NCBI RefSeq assembly: GCF_009017415.1
Contig: NC_092405.1
Coordinates: 3,720,001-3,784,000 of the forward strand
From: Aspergillus flavus
Lineage: Eukaryota; Ascomycota; Eurotiomycetes; Eurotiales; Aspergillaceae
DNA: 64,000 nt
Reading direction: 5' to 3'
Position 1 is the first letter of the stretch; each line of letters begins with the position of its first letter. Under the pieces are notes generated by a model. It worked only from the letters and a program-made list of their open reading frames with translations, was not told the DNA's origin and made no database searches. The position numbers were made by a program, and so were the translations under genes. Below are positions 1 to 11,659 of the stretch, piece after piece.

Positions 1-573
1 CACTCCGTGTCTCTTGCTGTGATTATCACTTTAACTGCCGGCCAGCGTCCTAGCAAGTGGAATGTCGCTGTTAATAGCATGTTCACTCTACAGTACTGTA
101 CTGACAGACAAGAGCCACTACTCAGAATCCAGGCCTACTTTCACAATAGCGATACATTTATTCCTTTAGCTATTCAGGATGCCGCCGTCCCCCATCACTC
201 TTCGAAAAATCAGCGAAAGGTAAGACGGGCTGGAATGAGACGCTTTGCTTTCAAACCAGGCACGGTAGCCCTCTAGTCTCGCTTCGAGGATCCCTTCAAA
301 CCCCTCTCTGCTACACCCAAGAAGCCTATACTGAGCACCTTGCTTTTCTGCCAGAGGAGGTTAGGACGGGCTTATGAGAGGTGCGAATTTGTAATTAGAT
401 CTAGGTGGAGGAGCGTTTCGATTCACATCAAGCAGCGCGATTACATGCCGAACCTTGTCTAGAGATACGGAAGATGCATGCATTGGTATACTTAGGTGGC
501 CGTAAACATTATAGCCAACACAGTATCGGTGCTGTTCATACGGTGGCTCGTCTCTCTGCCATACCCCCGACCC
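1..573. other. Gene-free left edge
   Basis: I see no supportable gene here. A short open frame at 7-276 lacks a recognisable domain and a clear ATG context. The stretch lies downstream of the decayed F-box gene on the opposite strand. Confidence 0.4.
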
Positions 574-1777
574 TTAGATTATAGTAACACCACGGATACC
601 GTACGGCCCATATAGGCACACAATCCCTCGAAAGTCATTAATGTCTATTGTCACTCGGATTCCGGGATACCGCCAATGGGCATACATATTCAAACATGGA
701 TGAGACATCTGCATCGTCGTTTGCTTCGCTCCGGGTGTTGAATAGCTGAGCATGGGACTTGGTTGGTCGTCGAAGATGAATTCTATACTGGTTATACACA
801 CGTTGGCCCTGTCCTGAACGGCTGATATAGCGATTTAGCTCAGAGATAATAATAATTTGACAGATTCCACGTATATATCGCGATAGATGGTATTATAGTA
901 GTGGTACAGAGCACTACCGCGAAAGTCTAGCGGACGACCCCTGCCGGAGTGAATAGCCAAGGTTGTGTCTCGAAGCCACCGTAACTCCTCCCAGACCTGG
1001 ACTTCGAGTTGAAAGCACCATCTGCAGTTCAGGTTACAGGTACAGTGGTAAAGAAGCCTCCAGTCAACCTCGCGTCTGCGCCCGGGGTTGGTGAACTCTC
1101 TGACCATAGGAAGAAGAAACCCACGATCCCCATTAATGTCGAACCTTGTCCTCCAGAAGGTAGGACTCCAAAAGAGTACCGCCATAGGACGTGATGCATG
1201 ACGAAGACTCAGAAAGTCACGAGTAAAAAGGAGCACTGCAATCGATTCAAGTACCTCCGATGGCAGTACTCGAAAACAATCTGTCAAAAGTTGAGAAGGC
1301 TACACTATCTGCTCTGATAGAGGCTTTAGAGGCTTCGGCGGGTCTCTTGCAAACCGCATAAGCTCTTCAAGACTTGACAGCCCAAAATGGCCATTAGGTG
1401 CTAAATCATTTTGATATTCGGGGCGCCTAACATCTTGACCTCCTCTCCATAGTGGCATCCAGTAATCAATAGTGTTCCCTATTCTCGGTGGTAAACGCTC
1501 CAATGCCTCGTACAGACACTCTAAAGTGGAACTCACCGGGACCAAAATGCCCCAATAGTCGTTGCCAACATAGCTCGTGGACAAGGTATAGGTCTGTTTC
1601 TCGGTGTGCGGGCCTAGTACTGGTGCCCCATTGTTCGGTCTCGTGATCGTCGGGAAGGCGATACCATGGATGTAGCCCTCTTGTCGAGAATATCCCGGTG
1701 ACCTTGACCCCAGTAGAGGGACAATATACTAAGTGCAATGAACAGGAGCTAACGATGCCAGTTGGAATATTGGACAA
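574..1777 (-). pseudogene. Decayed F-box protein gene
   Basis: Read on the minus strand, the pieces follow the usual order of a mould F-box protein. First comes an N-terminal segment containing YLVHELCWQRLL (about 1500-1640), a signature that precedes the F-box in this fungal family. Next is an F-box around FRVLPSEVLESIAVLL (about 1225-1275), then a C-terminal segment with YPGIRVTIDINDFRGI (about 610-670). The coding frame is broken by a TAG at 1300-1302, a TAA at 835-837 (both in the F-box frame, and the reading resumes cleanly after each), and a frame change near 1540. Both stops could come from Gln codons by one C-to-T change. F-box proteins recruit substrates to SCF ubiquitin ligases; this copy should be non-functional. 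The family call rests on remembered resemblance, not a search. Confidence 0.65.
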
Positions 1778-4060
1778 GAATCCAACTCACAGGCTCGGGT
1801 CTGTTTCGTCCATGGTAGGCCAGTTACCATATCGAGACTACATATCATGCAGAATGGAACGGCGCGCTGCGAGCCGCTCAATAAATTTGCGGAGAACATA
1901 ATTCGGGACTTGATCTGAGTTGTATCGCCGTGACGGCCTTTGGCAGACGGTGCTCGCAAGCCTGCAATATATGCCCCGACGCTATGATAATATATGTCCA
2001 CAATGACAGTAACCATGTTTAATAAATGATATCACATTACTTCTAGATGTGATGTAAAAGGTGGAGCAAGTATATATGTCAGTTGGGTAGTCAGTGGTTC
2101 GCATATGATGATGTTTACAGTGTATAGCACTATGAAAATATCACAACTCGTATACAGGAGGTACTGTGACCGGATAGCTTCACTTCTCACTATACTGATA
2201 TGAATTCTATGGGATTAACGGATAGAGCTTGTTGTAGTATTTAGAACCGAATAGAATGTAATAGACCATTTGGATATCATTGCCTCATTCAATCTGGTTT
2301 CGTTTCCCTCATAACAGTACTCATCTCATGATAGTCCTTGATATAATCCATAAGATTATGTAATGAGGGTACCACACAAATCAATCCAGTTGTTGGTAAT
2401 AATTGGGAATTACCTGGACAATACCTTCAGCAGCGATGACTGGTTCGTACTTCCCTCTCTATTAGGTACACGTACTTTGTGGGTAGTAAAGGCTGACTAT
2501 GACACCAGGATGTTCAGCACAGCATTGAGTGCGAAGGCGGCGCCGTAACATGTGAGGAATTTAATTATAACGAGTCCATGTGAGAATGTCCATTTATTTT
2601 ACCCCGTGCCCGTGTGAAACACTCAGTTCGTCTTGTATTTGTTGAATATGCATGGCTGATAGTGTCCTTTTCTTCACCTCGTTGCCCGTGTTATTATACA
2701 TGCAATTCGCCCAATCGTCTGAAAGACACCCTGCCAAACCCGAAGGTACCTTCCCGGTAGTCGCATATAGTATAACCAGATACTATTATATCGTCCTCTT
2801 GGTAGATTCCTTTAGTCAAGGGCTGAAGATGAGGTACGTAATTAGATATATGTTCGTTGTTATTAGGAAATATAGGTAAAACTCCAGGACAAGTAGGCAA
2901 AGCTCAAAAATAAATATGTGATTATTATCACTTCACTGATTTCCTGATTGATATCTTGGTATACTGAATTCCGTATACAAGGCTGAGCAAAAGAATGAGA
3001 TTTGCCGATTTTGAAGTTGCCAACAATGGTATGTGGGGAATCAATTCAGACACGTATTTCAATTGCTTATATTGAGTGAATACCCAAGAGTGGGGTTGCT
3101 TATATCGAGGTTTTACGCTAGGATCATGTAAGAGCGAGAATTATCAGCTTCAGCTATGTCTACGTACAGGAGAAGATCGCCAGACGAGCGGGGCCATTGT
3201 GGCGAATTCAGCTCCTCTAAGGAATATTCAAGATGACGTGGAACATTGTAAATGCTACATTGGTTAGTGTCCAATCTATCAATTTTAGATCCCCATAGTG
3301 AGGCAAAAGTGATCGACCTGTGGCCAGCCATCAAGTCCACGACCAGGCGGTCTATTCAACTAGCCATAAAGCTATTCCTATCGAGCAATATCTAGCCCCA
3401 TGATTGCCATGGTACGTATGAGTATTCTATTCTTTTCACGATTCAAGGAACCACCCCGGGGCACAATGACGTTTGAATTGACTTCCCGTCACCACGAGAG
3501 CTTAATGTCGAACGGACATCGCGCCGAGGGTAACTGAGACTTATGAACTTACCATATTAGCTAGCCTAGACTTCCCTGGTCTGATTCTTCACTTGCCACA
3601 CACGCGCGTGCGCATCCCCCACCGCCAGAAACTGGTGAGATGCAAGGTGACAGACTGGCCTTTCAGCCTGCCCCACTCTCGTGCAGCAATATCTGCGTAT
3701 GTGTTGGGATGTAAATCACGAGCCCAGGGATGGAGTGATTGGAATCGTGGATCGGGCATGTTCGGTTGGGATCATATTGCAGATATGTCTGTACTTAGCG
3801 ATCTGTATTTCTACTCACACACTAGCGGTCAGTCAGTGCTGCACAATCACTTACGTCGACTGCCTCCAGGAATTCTACTGTCAAGGTTAGCCTCTGTCCC
3901 AGCAATATTTATATTCTACCTCATCACAGTCAGATGGAGGGAGAACTAGTCCGGAAGCTCAGCTACAGTTCAGTAGTGACTGTCTCCCGTTCAACACTGC
4001 AACTACACTGTGACCATTGCGAGCTCACATCAAATACCACCGCATTGCGACTATTGAACT
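1778..4060. other. AT-rich gene-free gap
   Basis: About 2.3 kb with many short AT-rich stretches and stops in all frames. The frame at 3593-3949 opens with TTG, not ATG, and shows no domain. No repeat unit, RNA gene or mobile-element gene was recognised. The last part presumably contains the promoter of the prenyltransferase gene. Confidence 0.4.
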
Positions 4061-5401
4061 ATGTCTCTTCGGAACGACCTTGACAACGGGCGGCCAACCA
4101 AGCGGCTCGAGTCATGGGATATCGCGTCAATGTGGCTCAGCGATCGAAAAGACGAAATCCAGGACTGGTGGGACTTCAGCGGACCCCAACTAGCAACACT
4201 CGCACACGAAGCCGGCTACAGCACCATGACCCAAATTGAATTACTCTTGTTCTTTCGCTCAGTTGTGTTACCAAGGATGGGGCGGTTTCCTGATGCGTGC
4301 CGGCCACGTGCGTGCGCCCAAAGCCGAAGCATACTCACCTATGACGGCTCCCCTATTGAATATAGTTGGAAATGGAATAACTCTGCGAACGACCATCCGG
4401 AGATTCGTTTTTGCGTGGAGCCAGTGGGCGATGGTTTGTGTGCCGATGGGATCGTGGGTGGTAAGCTTCGTGCCACAGATGAAATCCTGGTGCAACTTGC
4501 AAAGCGAGTGCCAAGTACGGATCTTGAATGGTATCATCATTTTCGGGATTCATTTGGCCTTGGGCATTGGACGGATGGTCCCCTCCATGAAGACGCAGGT
4601 ACGTGGCAGATGCGAAGGCCACGAATGCCAGTTGCCTTTGAATTTACGCCAAAAGGAATAGTCACCAAGGTGTACTTTACCCCACCAGCCACTCTGGATG
4701 ATATGCCCTCTTTCAACATGTTTGCAGATGTTGTGCGGCCGATTTGTGACAAAGATACTACGGCCCTAGATGAGTCTATGGAATATCTTTCCAGGGACCC
4801 GGTTGGGGCCACTTTACGACCCGATGTTTTGGCAATTGATTGCATCTCGCCTCTAAAATCACGGATAAAGCTCTACGCAGGAACGGCAATGACAACTTTC
4901 ACGAGTGCCATCTCTGTACTGACACTGGGTGGGCGGATCCCAGTGACTCGACACTCCATCGATGAGATGTGGGCGTTGTTCCGCATGGTCCTAGGGCTCC
5001 ATGATAAATTCTTGCAGGACGAGGAACTACCCGTGCAGAATCCATTCCAACCGAGTCGCGCACATCCTGAAGACTACTACAGCGGCTTACTCTATTATTT
5101 CAACCTTGCACCGGGGGCACAGTTACCCGACGTGAAACTGTACTTACCCGTGATCCGGTACGGCCGCTCAGATGCAGACATCGCGCTCGGGTTGCAACGG
5201 TTCATGGCGTCGAGGCATCGCGGACAATATGTAGATGGATTCCAGCGGGCTATGGAGATCATCAGCCAGAGGCACAAGAGCGGAAATGGCCATCGTATCC
5301 AGACTTATATTGCATGTTCATTCGATAAGGACGGCTCTCTTTCACTGACGTCGTACCTGAATCCTGGGGTTTATTTTTCATCGGAAACAGTTGATGTTTG
5401 A
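4061..5401 (+). CDS. DMATS-type aromatic (indole) prenyltransferase
   Basis: Single-exon gene for 446 aa, the usual length (about 420-460 aa) of fungal dimethylallyl-tryptophan-synthase-type enzymes. These soluble ABBA-fold proteins move a prenyl group from DMAPP to an aromatic acceptor, usually tryptophan, an indole alkaloid or a cyclic dipeptide, without a DDxxD motif. The diagnostic segment YDGSPIEYSWKW lies at about residues 94-105. Its Glu100 matches the conserved Glu that activates the indole. Further family blocks are KVYFTPP and DCISPLKSRIKLY, whose Lys/Arg/Tyr residues bind the diphosphate and shield the cation. The start is a clear ATG and no lesion is seen. No NRPS, PKS or P450 lies in the window, so the acceptor may come from elsewhere or the gene may be an orphan. 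Substrate and position of attack cannot be read from sequence alone. Confidence 0.92.
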   Translation: MSLRNDLDNGRPTKRLESWDIASMWLSDRKDEIQDWWDFSGPQLATLAHEAGYSTMTQIELLLFFRSVVLPRMGRFPDACRPRACAQSRSILTYDGSPIEYSWKWNNSANDHPEIRFCVEPVGDGLCADGIVGGKLRATDEILVQLAKRVPSTDLEWYHHFRDSFGLGHWTDGPLHEDAGTWQMRRPRMPVAFEFTPKGIVTKVYFTPPATLDDMPSFNMFADVVRPICDKDTTALDESMEYLSRDPVGATLRPDVLAIDCISPLKSRIKLYAGTAMTTFTSAISVLTLGGRIPVTRHSIDEMWALFRMVLGLHDKFLQDEELPVQNPFQPSRAHPEDYYSGLLYYFNLAPGAQLPDVKLYLPVIRYGRSDADIALGLQRFMASRHRGQYVDGFQRAMEIISQRHKSGNGHRIQTYIACSFDKDGSLSLTSYLNPGVYFSSETVDV

Positions 5402-6331
5402 GCTTCCAGGGAGCCTGGGAAAGGACTTTTCTGTGTTGTATTATCTTTGTGGTCGGGCATCTGGTTGTTTGAATCAATTAGTTTCATTTGGTGTATTTTG
5501 TTTTCTGTGATATATATTAGCGTATTTGGAAACACCTCCTACATTTCGTGTTCGCATACGTTCTATGTCGATCCCTTAGTCCTGATGTGATCCTCAGTTA
5601 ACTAGGAGACGAGCCTCATTCGCTGTTATACCTCTAGATGACTGCAGAATGGCCCTTGTAATTCCGTACTCAATGGTCTCCCATGAGTTGATAATATCTT
5701 ACATTGCGAATATGGTCTCACTGAAAATATTTGTGGATTCGTCAGTTGTTGTTGATATGGCTTGGCCCTTTCGGGCTATTCCTTGTACCAGACTGATATT
5801 GCCATAGGCCCTACAAAATATGTTGGGGATAAATTGTAGAAGGCACAGCTTTAGTGCCGTATGGCTATTTTAGTCGAGTGGGATTGAGGAAAAGTTTTGA
5901 TCAATGGATCCTCCGTTCAGCCGATGCAGCGTCTACACCACTATAGGACACTGAGTCATAAGCACATAGCAGTGTAAGAGCTTGCTAAAAGTTTTCTAAA
6001 TATAATGAAGGCATGTTGCCTTTTTATGGCACAGTTTGGAGAGCGAAGAGTAAGGTTACCTTGCCCGGGTTGGGCATTTTTGGCTCTATGCCGAGTATGT
6101 ACAAAGGGGATACATATCCTACCGATCTTGTATACATTTGTCAGGAACTTCTCGAAAATGAAAAATGCAATGCACTACTCCGAGTAGACAATAGGATCCT
6201 GGAAGCATAGCAACAATTATTGTAGTAAGGTGTCCTCTGAGTTGATACCTATCCACTGGAGTGCTCCTTCAACTATGTCCTTCGGCAATCATACCATTGA
6301 GAGATACAATATTGCTAGCAATTTCCCTATC
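5402..6331. other. Intergenic gap between convergent genes
   Basis: About 0.9 kb between the 3' ends of the prenyltransferase and the APH-like kinase gene. Two short overlapping plus-strand frames near 6005-6210 show no domain. Nothing else was recognised. Confidence 0.4.
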
Positions 6332-7714
6332 CTACTGGGCTGATTGAAGCAATTTTTCAAAGCCGCGCCGGACCGATTCCAATTGTTCATCCTCAAGGTC
6401 ATCATCAGCTAGTCCAAAACAAACCTCCCACAGCTCAAGGTCCTCAGGAAACCCCTCTTGCTTGGACACTTCGGTGAACAGCTTTTGCACAATTTCAGGC
6501 AGGTTAATCGGCTGATCAGCAGCAATTGAAAGACTCTCCAAGACTGGTAAGTGTCGGTGTAGATTGCGCTTAGATAGAGCAATGCAATTTGCATCAGCAT
6601 CTGCTTCTGCTTCTGCAATGGCAGACTTGACCATGTCTCGATATATGTCTCGATAATGGGAAAGTTCCTCTGGCGAATTCTCCTGAACAAAGCATTCCTC
6701 CATTCCATAACCGTAGTTCATAGGATCCCAATCGCGAGTAAGCCATCCCGGGTATCTCTCGTTACCCAGGAATCTTGGCACAGTGGAGACACCTTCCCAA
6801 TCAATCAATGCACAGACCTTTCCTTCATCAGAAACTAAGATATTCTGAAAGTTAAAGTCAGGATGTGTCAAGACGAAGGGCTCTTGCGCGAGCTCGGACC
6901 ATGGTAGCCATTCTATAAAGTGCTTTAGAAGTTGATGTGCCCCTTGGCTGAACTTGTCATCAGGCGGCTCATGACGCTCGAACATGCAAAGCATCCAAGC
7001 CTTAGGGTCCGAAGCGGGCTGAATCTCCGATTGGATGACTGTGTCCCATACGTCATTCGTTCTTAATTCCTCCAGCATTGCTGGCATATCCATGACTCTC
7101 AAGGGGCCCACGCCGATGGGATTGTTGCCGTCATCGAAGATTGGCGAACCGGCCTCGGAAAAGGTAAATTTATTGAGCTGCAGCATAATCTTGGACAGGT
7201 CCTGTAGAACCTGTATCCGATGACGCTCCAGAGTGGCATCATCTAGTTCTTCGTTGAACCAAACATGGCTGGTCGATTTGCCATCGATATACTCCATCAA
7301 AATGTAGGGACAACCCAGGTCATTATCCATGGAAGCTGAGAATGAGAAGACCGTGGGGATAGGAATGGTCGTTTCTCGCCTCAAGAGCTGCATTGTCGAG
7401 GCTTCAGCGGTCAAGACGCGGGCATGCATATCGTTGAAGCGGTCCGGATATCCATTCACGGGAATTTTCAAGACCCACTTCTCACCCGTATTGAATTCTA
7501 GCGGAAAGAGGATGTTATTCGAACCGAAGAACCGCTCAGGCAAAACACTACAGCTAGGGCATGTCGGCGTTCGGCCTGCTTCTCGTTCACCCTGCTGGTA
7601 AATAGACGAGGCAAATGGTGGTATCTTGGCGAGGTCCAAATGGTCCAGAACCTGCTGAAATACCGCCATGTCATCTTCTCCGTCGCTTGGTGCGACATCG
7701 CTTGGCTGACTCAT
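6332..7714 (-). CDS. APH-family (phosphotransferase) kinase-like protein
   Basis: Single exon, 460 aa, ATG start at 7714. The fold is that of the aminoglycoside phosphotransferase/choline-kinase superfamily (PF01636). A beta-strand lysine lies in VLKIP (about residue 83). The hinge-like YILMEYIDG is at about 137-145. The catalytic-loop motif HPDFNFQN is at about 284-291, with Asp286 as catalytic base, and the metal-binding segment LIDWEGV at about 303-309. In moulds this family is large and mostly uncharacterised; members phosphorylate small molecules, and resistance to aminoglycosides should not be assumed. All key residues are present, so it is probably active. Upstream (7900-8040, plus strand) is a purine-rich tract of GAAAA-type runs in the promoter region. 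A related but more divergent gene lies at 17495-19124. Confidence 0.88.
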   Translation of the reverse strand: MSQPSDVAPSDGEDDMAVFQQVLDHLDLAKIPPFASSIYQQGEREAGRTPTCPSCSVLPERFFGSNNILFPLEFNTGEKWVLKIPVNGYPDRFNDMHARVLTAEASTMQLLRRETTIPIPTVFSFSASMDNDLGCPYILMEYIDGKSTSHVWFNEELDDATLERHRIQVLQDLSKIMLQLNKFTFSEAGSPIFDDGNNPIGVGPLRVMDMPAMLEELRTNDVWDTVIQSEIQPASDPKAWMLCMFERHEPPDDKFSQGAHQLLKHFIEWLPWSELAQEPFVLTHPDFNFQNILVSDEGKVCALIDWEGVSTVPRFLGNERYPGWLTRDWDPMNYGYGMEECFVQENSPEELSHYRDIYRDMVKSAIAEAEADADANCIALSKRNLHRHLPVLESLSIAADQPINLPEIVQKLFTEVSKQEGFPEDLELWEVCFGLADDDLEDEQLESVRRGFEKLLQSAQ

Positions 7715-9188
7715 GATGCTGGGGCTTCCTGGTCGGCAGTCCTTTTCCCAACCAGCTGGACACTATTAGCTACTGACCGAATTTAACCATCACTGCAAGG
7801 AACGACCTACATGGAACACAGAGGAGTGTAGATATTGAGGTGCAATGTTAATGTAGAAGTGGGTAAGGGAGTTTTGTTGGCTTGCGCGGAAAAACACCCC
7901 GCACGTGAGACCTTTTAACGCTCTGCAGGTCAAAACCAACTAGGTATGAAAAAACAACAAACGAAAAAAGAAAAGAAAAGAAAAGTACCAAAAAAGAGAA
8001 AGAAAATGGAAAGTGACCTTTTTGCGATGAAGGAGGAAAGAATACTAGCACGGAAATAAGTTCTTGGTGTCTATATACCCCCGCTAGGAAGTGGTGCCCT
8101 CATATATGTAAAATGGTTGGTCTGTGGTTGGAGCGGGGTCAACTTTTCTCTTTATCCCAGCCCTAAAAATTAAGGCGCGCATGCCGTTATCACACTCACC
8201 CTTAGTTGATGATGTGCCCGATTATCTGCTGCCACAGACGCTGACAATTTTGGAACATGGAGCATTCTCCATTAATAGTCGTCTTCTGACAGACTCGCCA
8301 GCATTGGACGGCCCCTAAGCGCCAACATTGAAAGTTATTAACACTGACCGAGGATAACCACCCCGGTCACATCCCACTCGCTCTGGAGCTCCAATGAAAC
8401 AAACCGACATCTTCTTTATCCTAGTCCCTTCTCTGGCGCTTAGATTCAGAACGGTCGAGAACAACAACAATCACACGATTGCCACGTCGCCCTGAGCTTT
8501 ATTGGATGGGGTGTGTTGACACTATTTCTGGTTGACTGAATGCTGATCTTCCCCCTGAACGCCGATGAAGGTGGCCCATGACTCAGGCTTTACGCTCGAC
8601 TCAGCCTCGGCGGCTCTTAAAACATTCGAGACAAATAAAACAGCATTTCAGGAGCCATGTCGGAAAAGCACAACTCCCGGACGGAAGATAAATATAGAAA
8701 CAAAGTCAACGATATCAGCCAGTGTTTCAAACTGGGGAGTCTAGGTCGATACACACCACTCGAAGGTTTCCGAGGGCGTTATCTTGGACATCAATCTGGT
8801 ATTCGTGTGGTCAACATATCCCGACATTGCGAAGAAGCTGACCACCCCTAGCCGCCGAGGCGCAATTGAAGATCCAAAACAAAGGGTTGCATCTACTTGT
8901 AATGGAGGTGATACTCTCAGCCTCGATGGCTCCCCTATCGCGTTGGCTGAGCAAGGGGAGAGTCTTGCATATAAAGCCGAATACCATCACCTCGTCGACA
9001 TTCTTCTTCAATCCGTAGTATCGACGAAAAACCATCTCTGTAATAAACTATTGACCAAAACCTCCCTGGACGTGTTTTATTTCTTTTCCCACCTTGTACT
9101 TCAGGAAGGAATCTTTGGTTTCCTTCAATTTGACTTGAAAAGATCAGCCACACTCTTTTTGTCCTTTCCTGCTTGATATTTGTCCAAC
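7715..9188. other. Divergent promoter region with purine tract and TATA-like box
   Basis: Lies between the APH-like gene (minus) and the small Cys-rich gene (plus). A purine-rich stretch with repeated GAAAA units occupies about 7950-8035. A TATA-like ATATAAAG at about 8968-8976 lies some 215 nt before the ATG of the Cys-rich gene. The overlapping frames at 8657-9176 look like chance open frames and are not called as genes. Confidence 0.4.
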
Positions 9189-9449
9189 ATGCCCCGTGGT
9201 GGCAACTATCATCACTGGTGAGATATTGCATCTTCTTTTTCTTCGAATCTCATGAATAGATTGTCTGATTATCCATGCAGCTGGAAATGCAAGAAGTCGG
9301 TGTCCACCAACTGTGTCAACAACGGCCATTATGACAAATGTTCCAGACATCCCAAAGTTTTAGTCAAGCCGGGTTCAACCTGCTTGACCTGTCAGAGCGA
9401 GGAGCTTGCCAGACAGAGAGAAGCGAAAAAGCAGAAAGGCAAGAAATAG
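9189..9449 (+). CDS. Small Cys-rich (CxxC) protein, two exons
   Basis: Exon 1 is 9189-9217 and exon 2 is 9281-9449, with a 63-nt GTGAGA...TGCAG intron. The joined product is 65 aa. It carries CWKC at about residues 10-13, further single Cys residues at TNCVNN and DKCSRH, a CLTC pair near residues 44-47, and a basic Lys-rich tail. The paired CxxC motifs suggest a zinc-binding or ribbon-like mini-protein. There is no signal peptide and no membrane segment, so a cytosolic or nuclear location is likely. The function is unknown. The splice is favoured because it joins a Met-Pro-Arg-Gly-Gly start to the Cys-rich exon in frame and has good sites. Confidence 0.6.
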
Positions 9450-9982
9450 AGTAAGCGCCATTGAGCTGATATACGTTTTGTTTTTGCCGTGCTGGGAAGT
9501 TGCGCTAAGATATCCGATTATACTAGTTGTCGAAGAATCCTTGCCCCATAGCTCCGTGTGGCACAATGAACGTATGAACGTACTCTTCCCCTGCGGTCGA
9601 GTGTCCATGCTGTGTGCAGGTTTACGTTATTCTCTGCTCATGTGGGATGGGATATATTGTCGTAACCTTTTGTATTCAGGTATAGGTTGTAGCTGATGTA
9701 CTTTGTGTGCGTTATTTGTATGTTTGTGTCATATATCATGTAACCTTTGTGGAGGGTATCGGAGTGGTGATGTTGTGATGTATCGTTGGGTTGATTATTG
9801 GCAGTAGCTTGAATGTTATCAGTTTAGGTTTTTCTTGGCTTCTCGCTGTCCTTGGAGCAGCATACATGGCCTACATATTGTCTATAGGTCAAATATTAAT
9901 GTGCGCCTAATATATGGCAGTGTCGTAACGTAGCAATAAATGTGTCATACGCTGTTTGGAACAGTGCACTAAAGGATCATCA
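9450..9982. other. Gene-free gap
   Basis: 3' flank of the Cys-rich gene, T-rich. No gene or RNA was recognised. Confidence 0.4.
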
Positions 9983-11058
9983 ATGGACTACGATGCTCGC
10001 AACCTGAGAAAGAGAGATGGGGTTGTTGTCGCGAACTTTTATCGAGAGCTAGATCACACGTTGTCTAGCCTACTAGATAGTCCAACATTCCATATCACTG
10101 ACGTTGACATGCTGTTCCTCTACAAGTATAAAGAGCTCACCTGAGGGCCGCGTCGGTATTCTTCTTTATGAACCCTTTACGGTAGTACCCTACGTACCAG
10201 CTTTGATCGCCTTGTTCCAGTTTCACCTGTCATCGGCCTATATTCTAACGATATTTCGATGCTAGTAGACCAGCTATACGACCTTGGGTCGCGCATTACG
10301 TTGAGTAGGTCATATAAAGAACAGACATTCAAGCCCCTTCAGCAAGATGACATTCATATAATGAATTCATAGAGGGGCTCACTGAATGTCTGAACCAACT
10401 TGAGGGTACTTCTAGACAGAGCAAGTCCAATAATTCTACTATCTTGGGGCCCACAAGGACTAAACGATGATATGCTTGGTCATGGCTTGGATGAAGCCTA
10501 TGAGGAACGTCTGGATAAGTTGGACACTGATCAAATGGGTGGCATACTCCAATCTATGAGAAGCCTGCAGTCACTCCTGCAGTAACTCAATAGGGAAACT
10601 AGTGAAGTGATGGAAAATGGCAAAAGCTGGAATCGAGCGCAGAAACCGTGAAATATCATCGTGATGCTATAAATGGTTCCTTGGTAGGTATACTAGGCTA
10701 TGAAGCTTGCAAGGTTGATGGGAAACCTCGGTGTGGTTGGAAGGCCTGCCCTTTGACGAAAGCCAACTCCTCTCACTACTGCCAGCCCCATTTTGAGGCG
10801 ATTATAAATCTACTCACACGAGGAGCCGGGCAAACGATCAACAGTGGCAGACCGACGTCTCTGCAGTGGAAGCTCCCGATCACGAAACGATTGCTTCTGG
10901 ACGCCCCACAGAGAAACTGGATCATCGATTTTGAGTTCCTTACACCAAAAGGGGTATCAACGATACCTACAAAGTTGTCTATTCAGGATATAAGCGGGAA
11001 GTTGCTGTTTGACACAAATGTAGATTATGGTATCTTTTTACTTGATATGGTTGAATGA
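9983..11058 (+). pseudogene. Remnant of an exonuclease-like (DEDD/RNase H-like?) fungal gene
   Basis: Three pieces in two frames look like parts of one gene. An ATG-led piece of about 53 codons lies at 9983-10144. A second, at 10400-10585, contains VLLDRASPIILLSWGP. A third, at 10648-11058, contains CGWKACPLTKANSSHYCQPH and ends in WIIDFEFLTPKG...DTNVDYG. The IDFEF start of a beta-strand followed by a KLSIQDISGKLLFD strand resembles the first acidic motif of DEDD exonuclease-like domains. There is no ATG for the last piece, the frame changes between 10585 and 10648, stops interrupt it, and the C-terminal half of such a domain is missing. It is probably a decayed gene. The family call is tentative. 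Confidence 0.35.
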
Positions 11059-11543
11059 CTCCGTTCCAATCTCCACTGTCCCATTGGTCCACACCTCGCT
11101 CGTGTGCACGGTGATATCCATACCAATGGATTGATACCGACTGCAATGCGAAACTATATCATCGAAGAATTAGGATGATTCACGCACGAAACAAGGCTAT
11201 TCAGCTGAGTCAGTATACTTGACTGGAAGTGCTTTCAGATAATTATGGAGGGTTCTGAGGGGTCTTTTCCTCGGTGTCCTTCATCTTTCTTCGGAGTTGA
11301 ACTTACTTTCAAGTAACTCACTGCCAGATAACTTAAACCTTCCCGATCCACTGAATTGCACCTTCATAGCGGGGTTTACTGTGAACTTCTTTGGGGATAG
11401 CACCTTGGCTGCCTGAGAATTTTCAAGCACGACTTCTGTGCTGCTTGTTTGACTGGCCATTCACATGATGCTCGGGGGGAATGCTAAGAAGTTTGTGTTT
11501 GATTATTGTCGTATAAAGAAATGGAGCGGTTTGACAATTTAAC

Positions 11544-11607
11544 CGCAAGATGGCCGAGTGGTTAAGGAGGTAGATTTAAGAAAATTAAATCCCTGAACGT
11601 CTTGCCA
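11544..11607 (+). tRNA. Truncated tRNA-Leu(UAA)-like remnant
   Basis: A perfect tRNA A-box/D-arm (TGGCCGAGTGGTTAAGG, from 11551) follows a 5' acceptor strand GCAAGA. An anticodon-loop-like TTTAAGA suggests Leu(UAA). GTCTTGC near 11599-11605 can pair with the 5' strand. The variable arm, T-arm and B-box are missing, so the element is about 64 nt against 82 or more for a real tRNA-Leu. It is followed by TTTCTTTC repeats and a T tract of about 30 nt. I take it as a tRNA-derived relic, not a working tRNA. Confidence 0.45.
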
Positions 11608-11628
11608 ATTGTTTCTTTCTTTCTTTCT

Positions 11629-11659
<31 letters not shown>

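Noticed and set aside
3593..3949. 118-aa frame upstream of the prenyltransferase
   Set aside because: Starts with TTG, no family resemblance, no splice partner found.
8657..9176. Two overlapping plus-strand frames before the Cys-rich gene
   Set aside because: Low-complexity look, no domain, and they cover the probable promoter with a TATA-like box.
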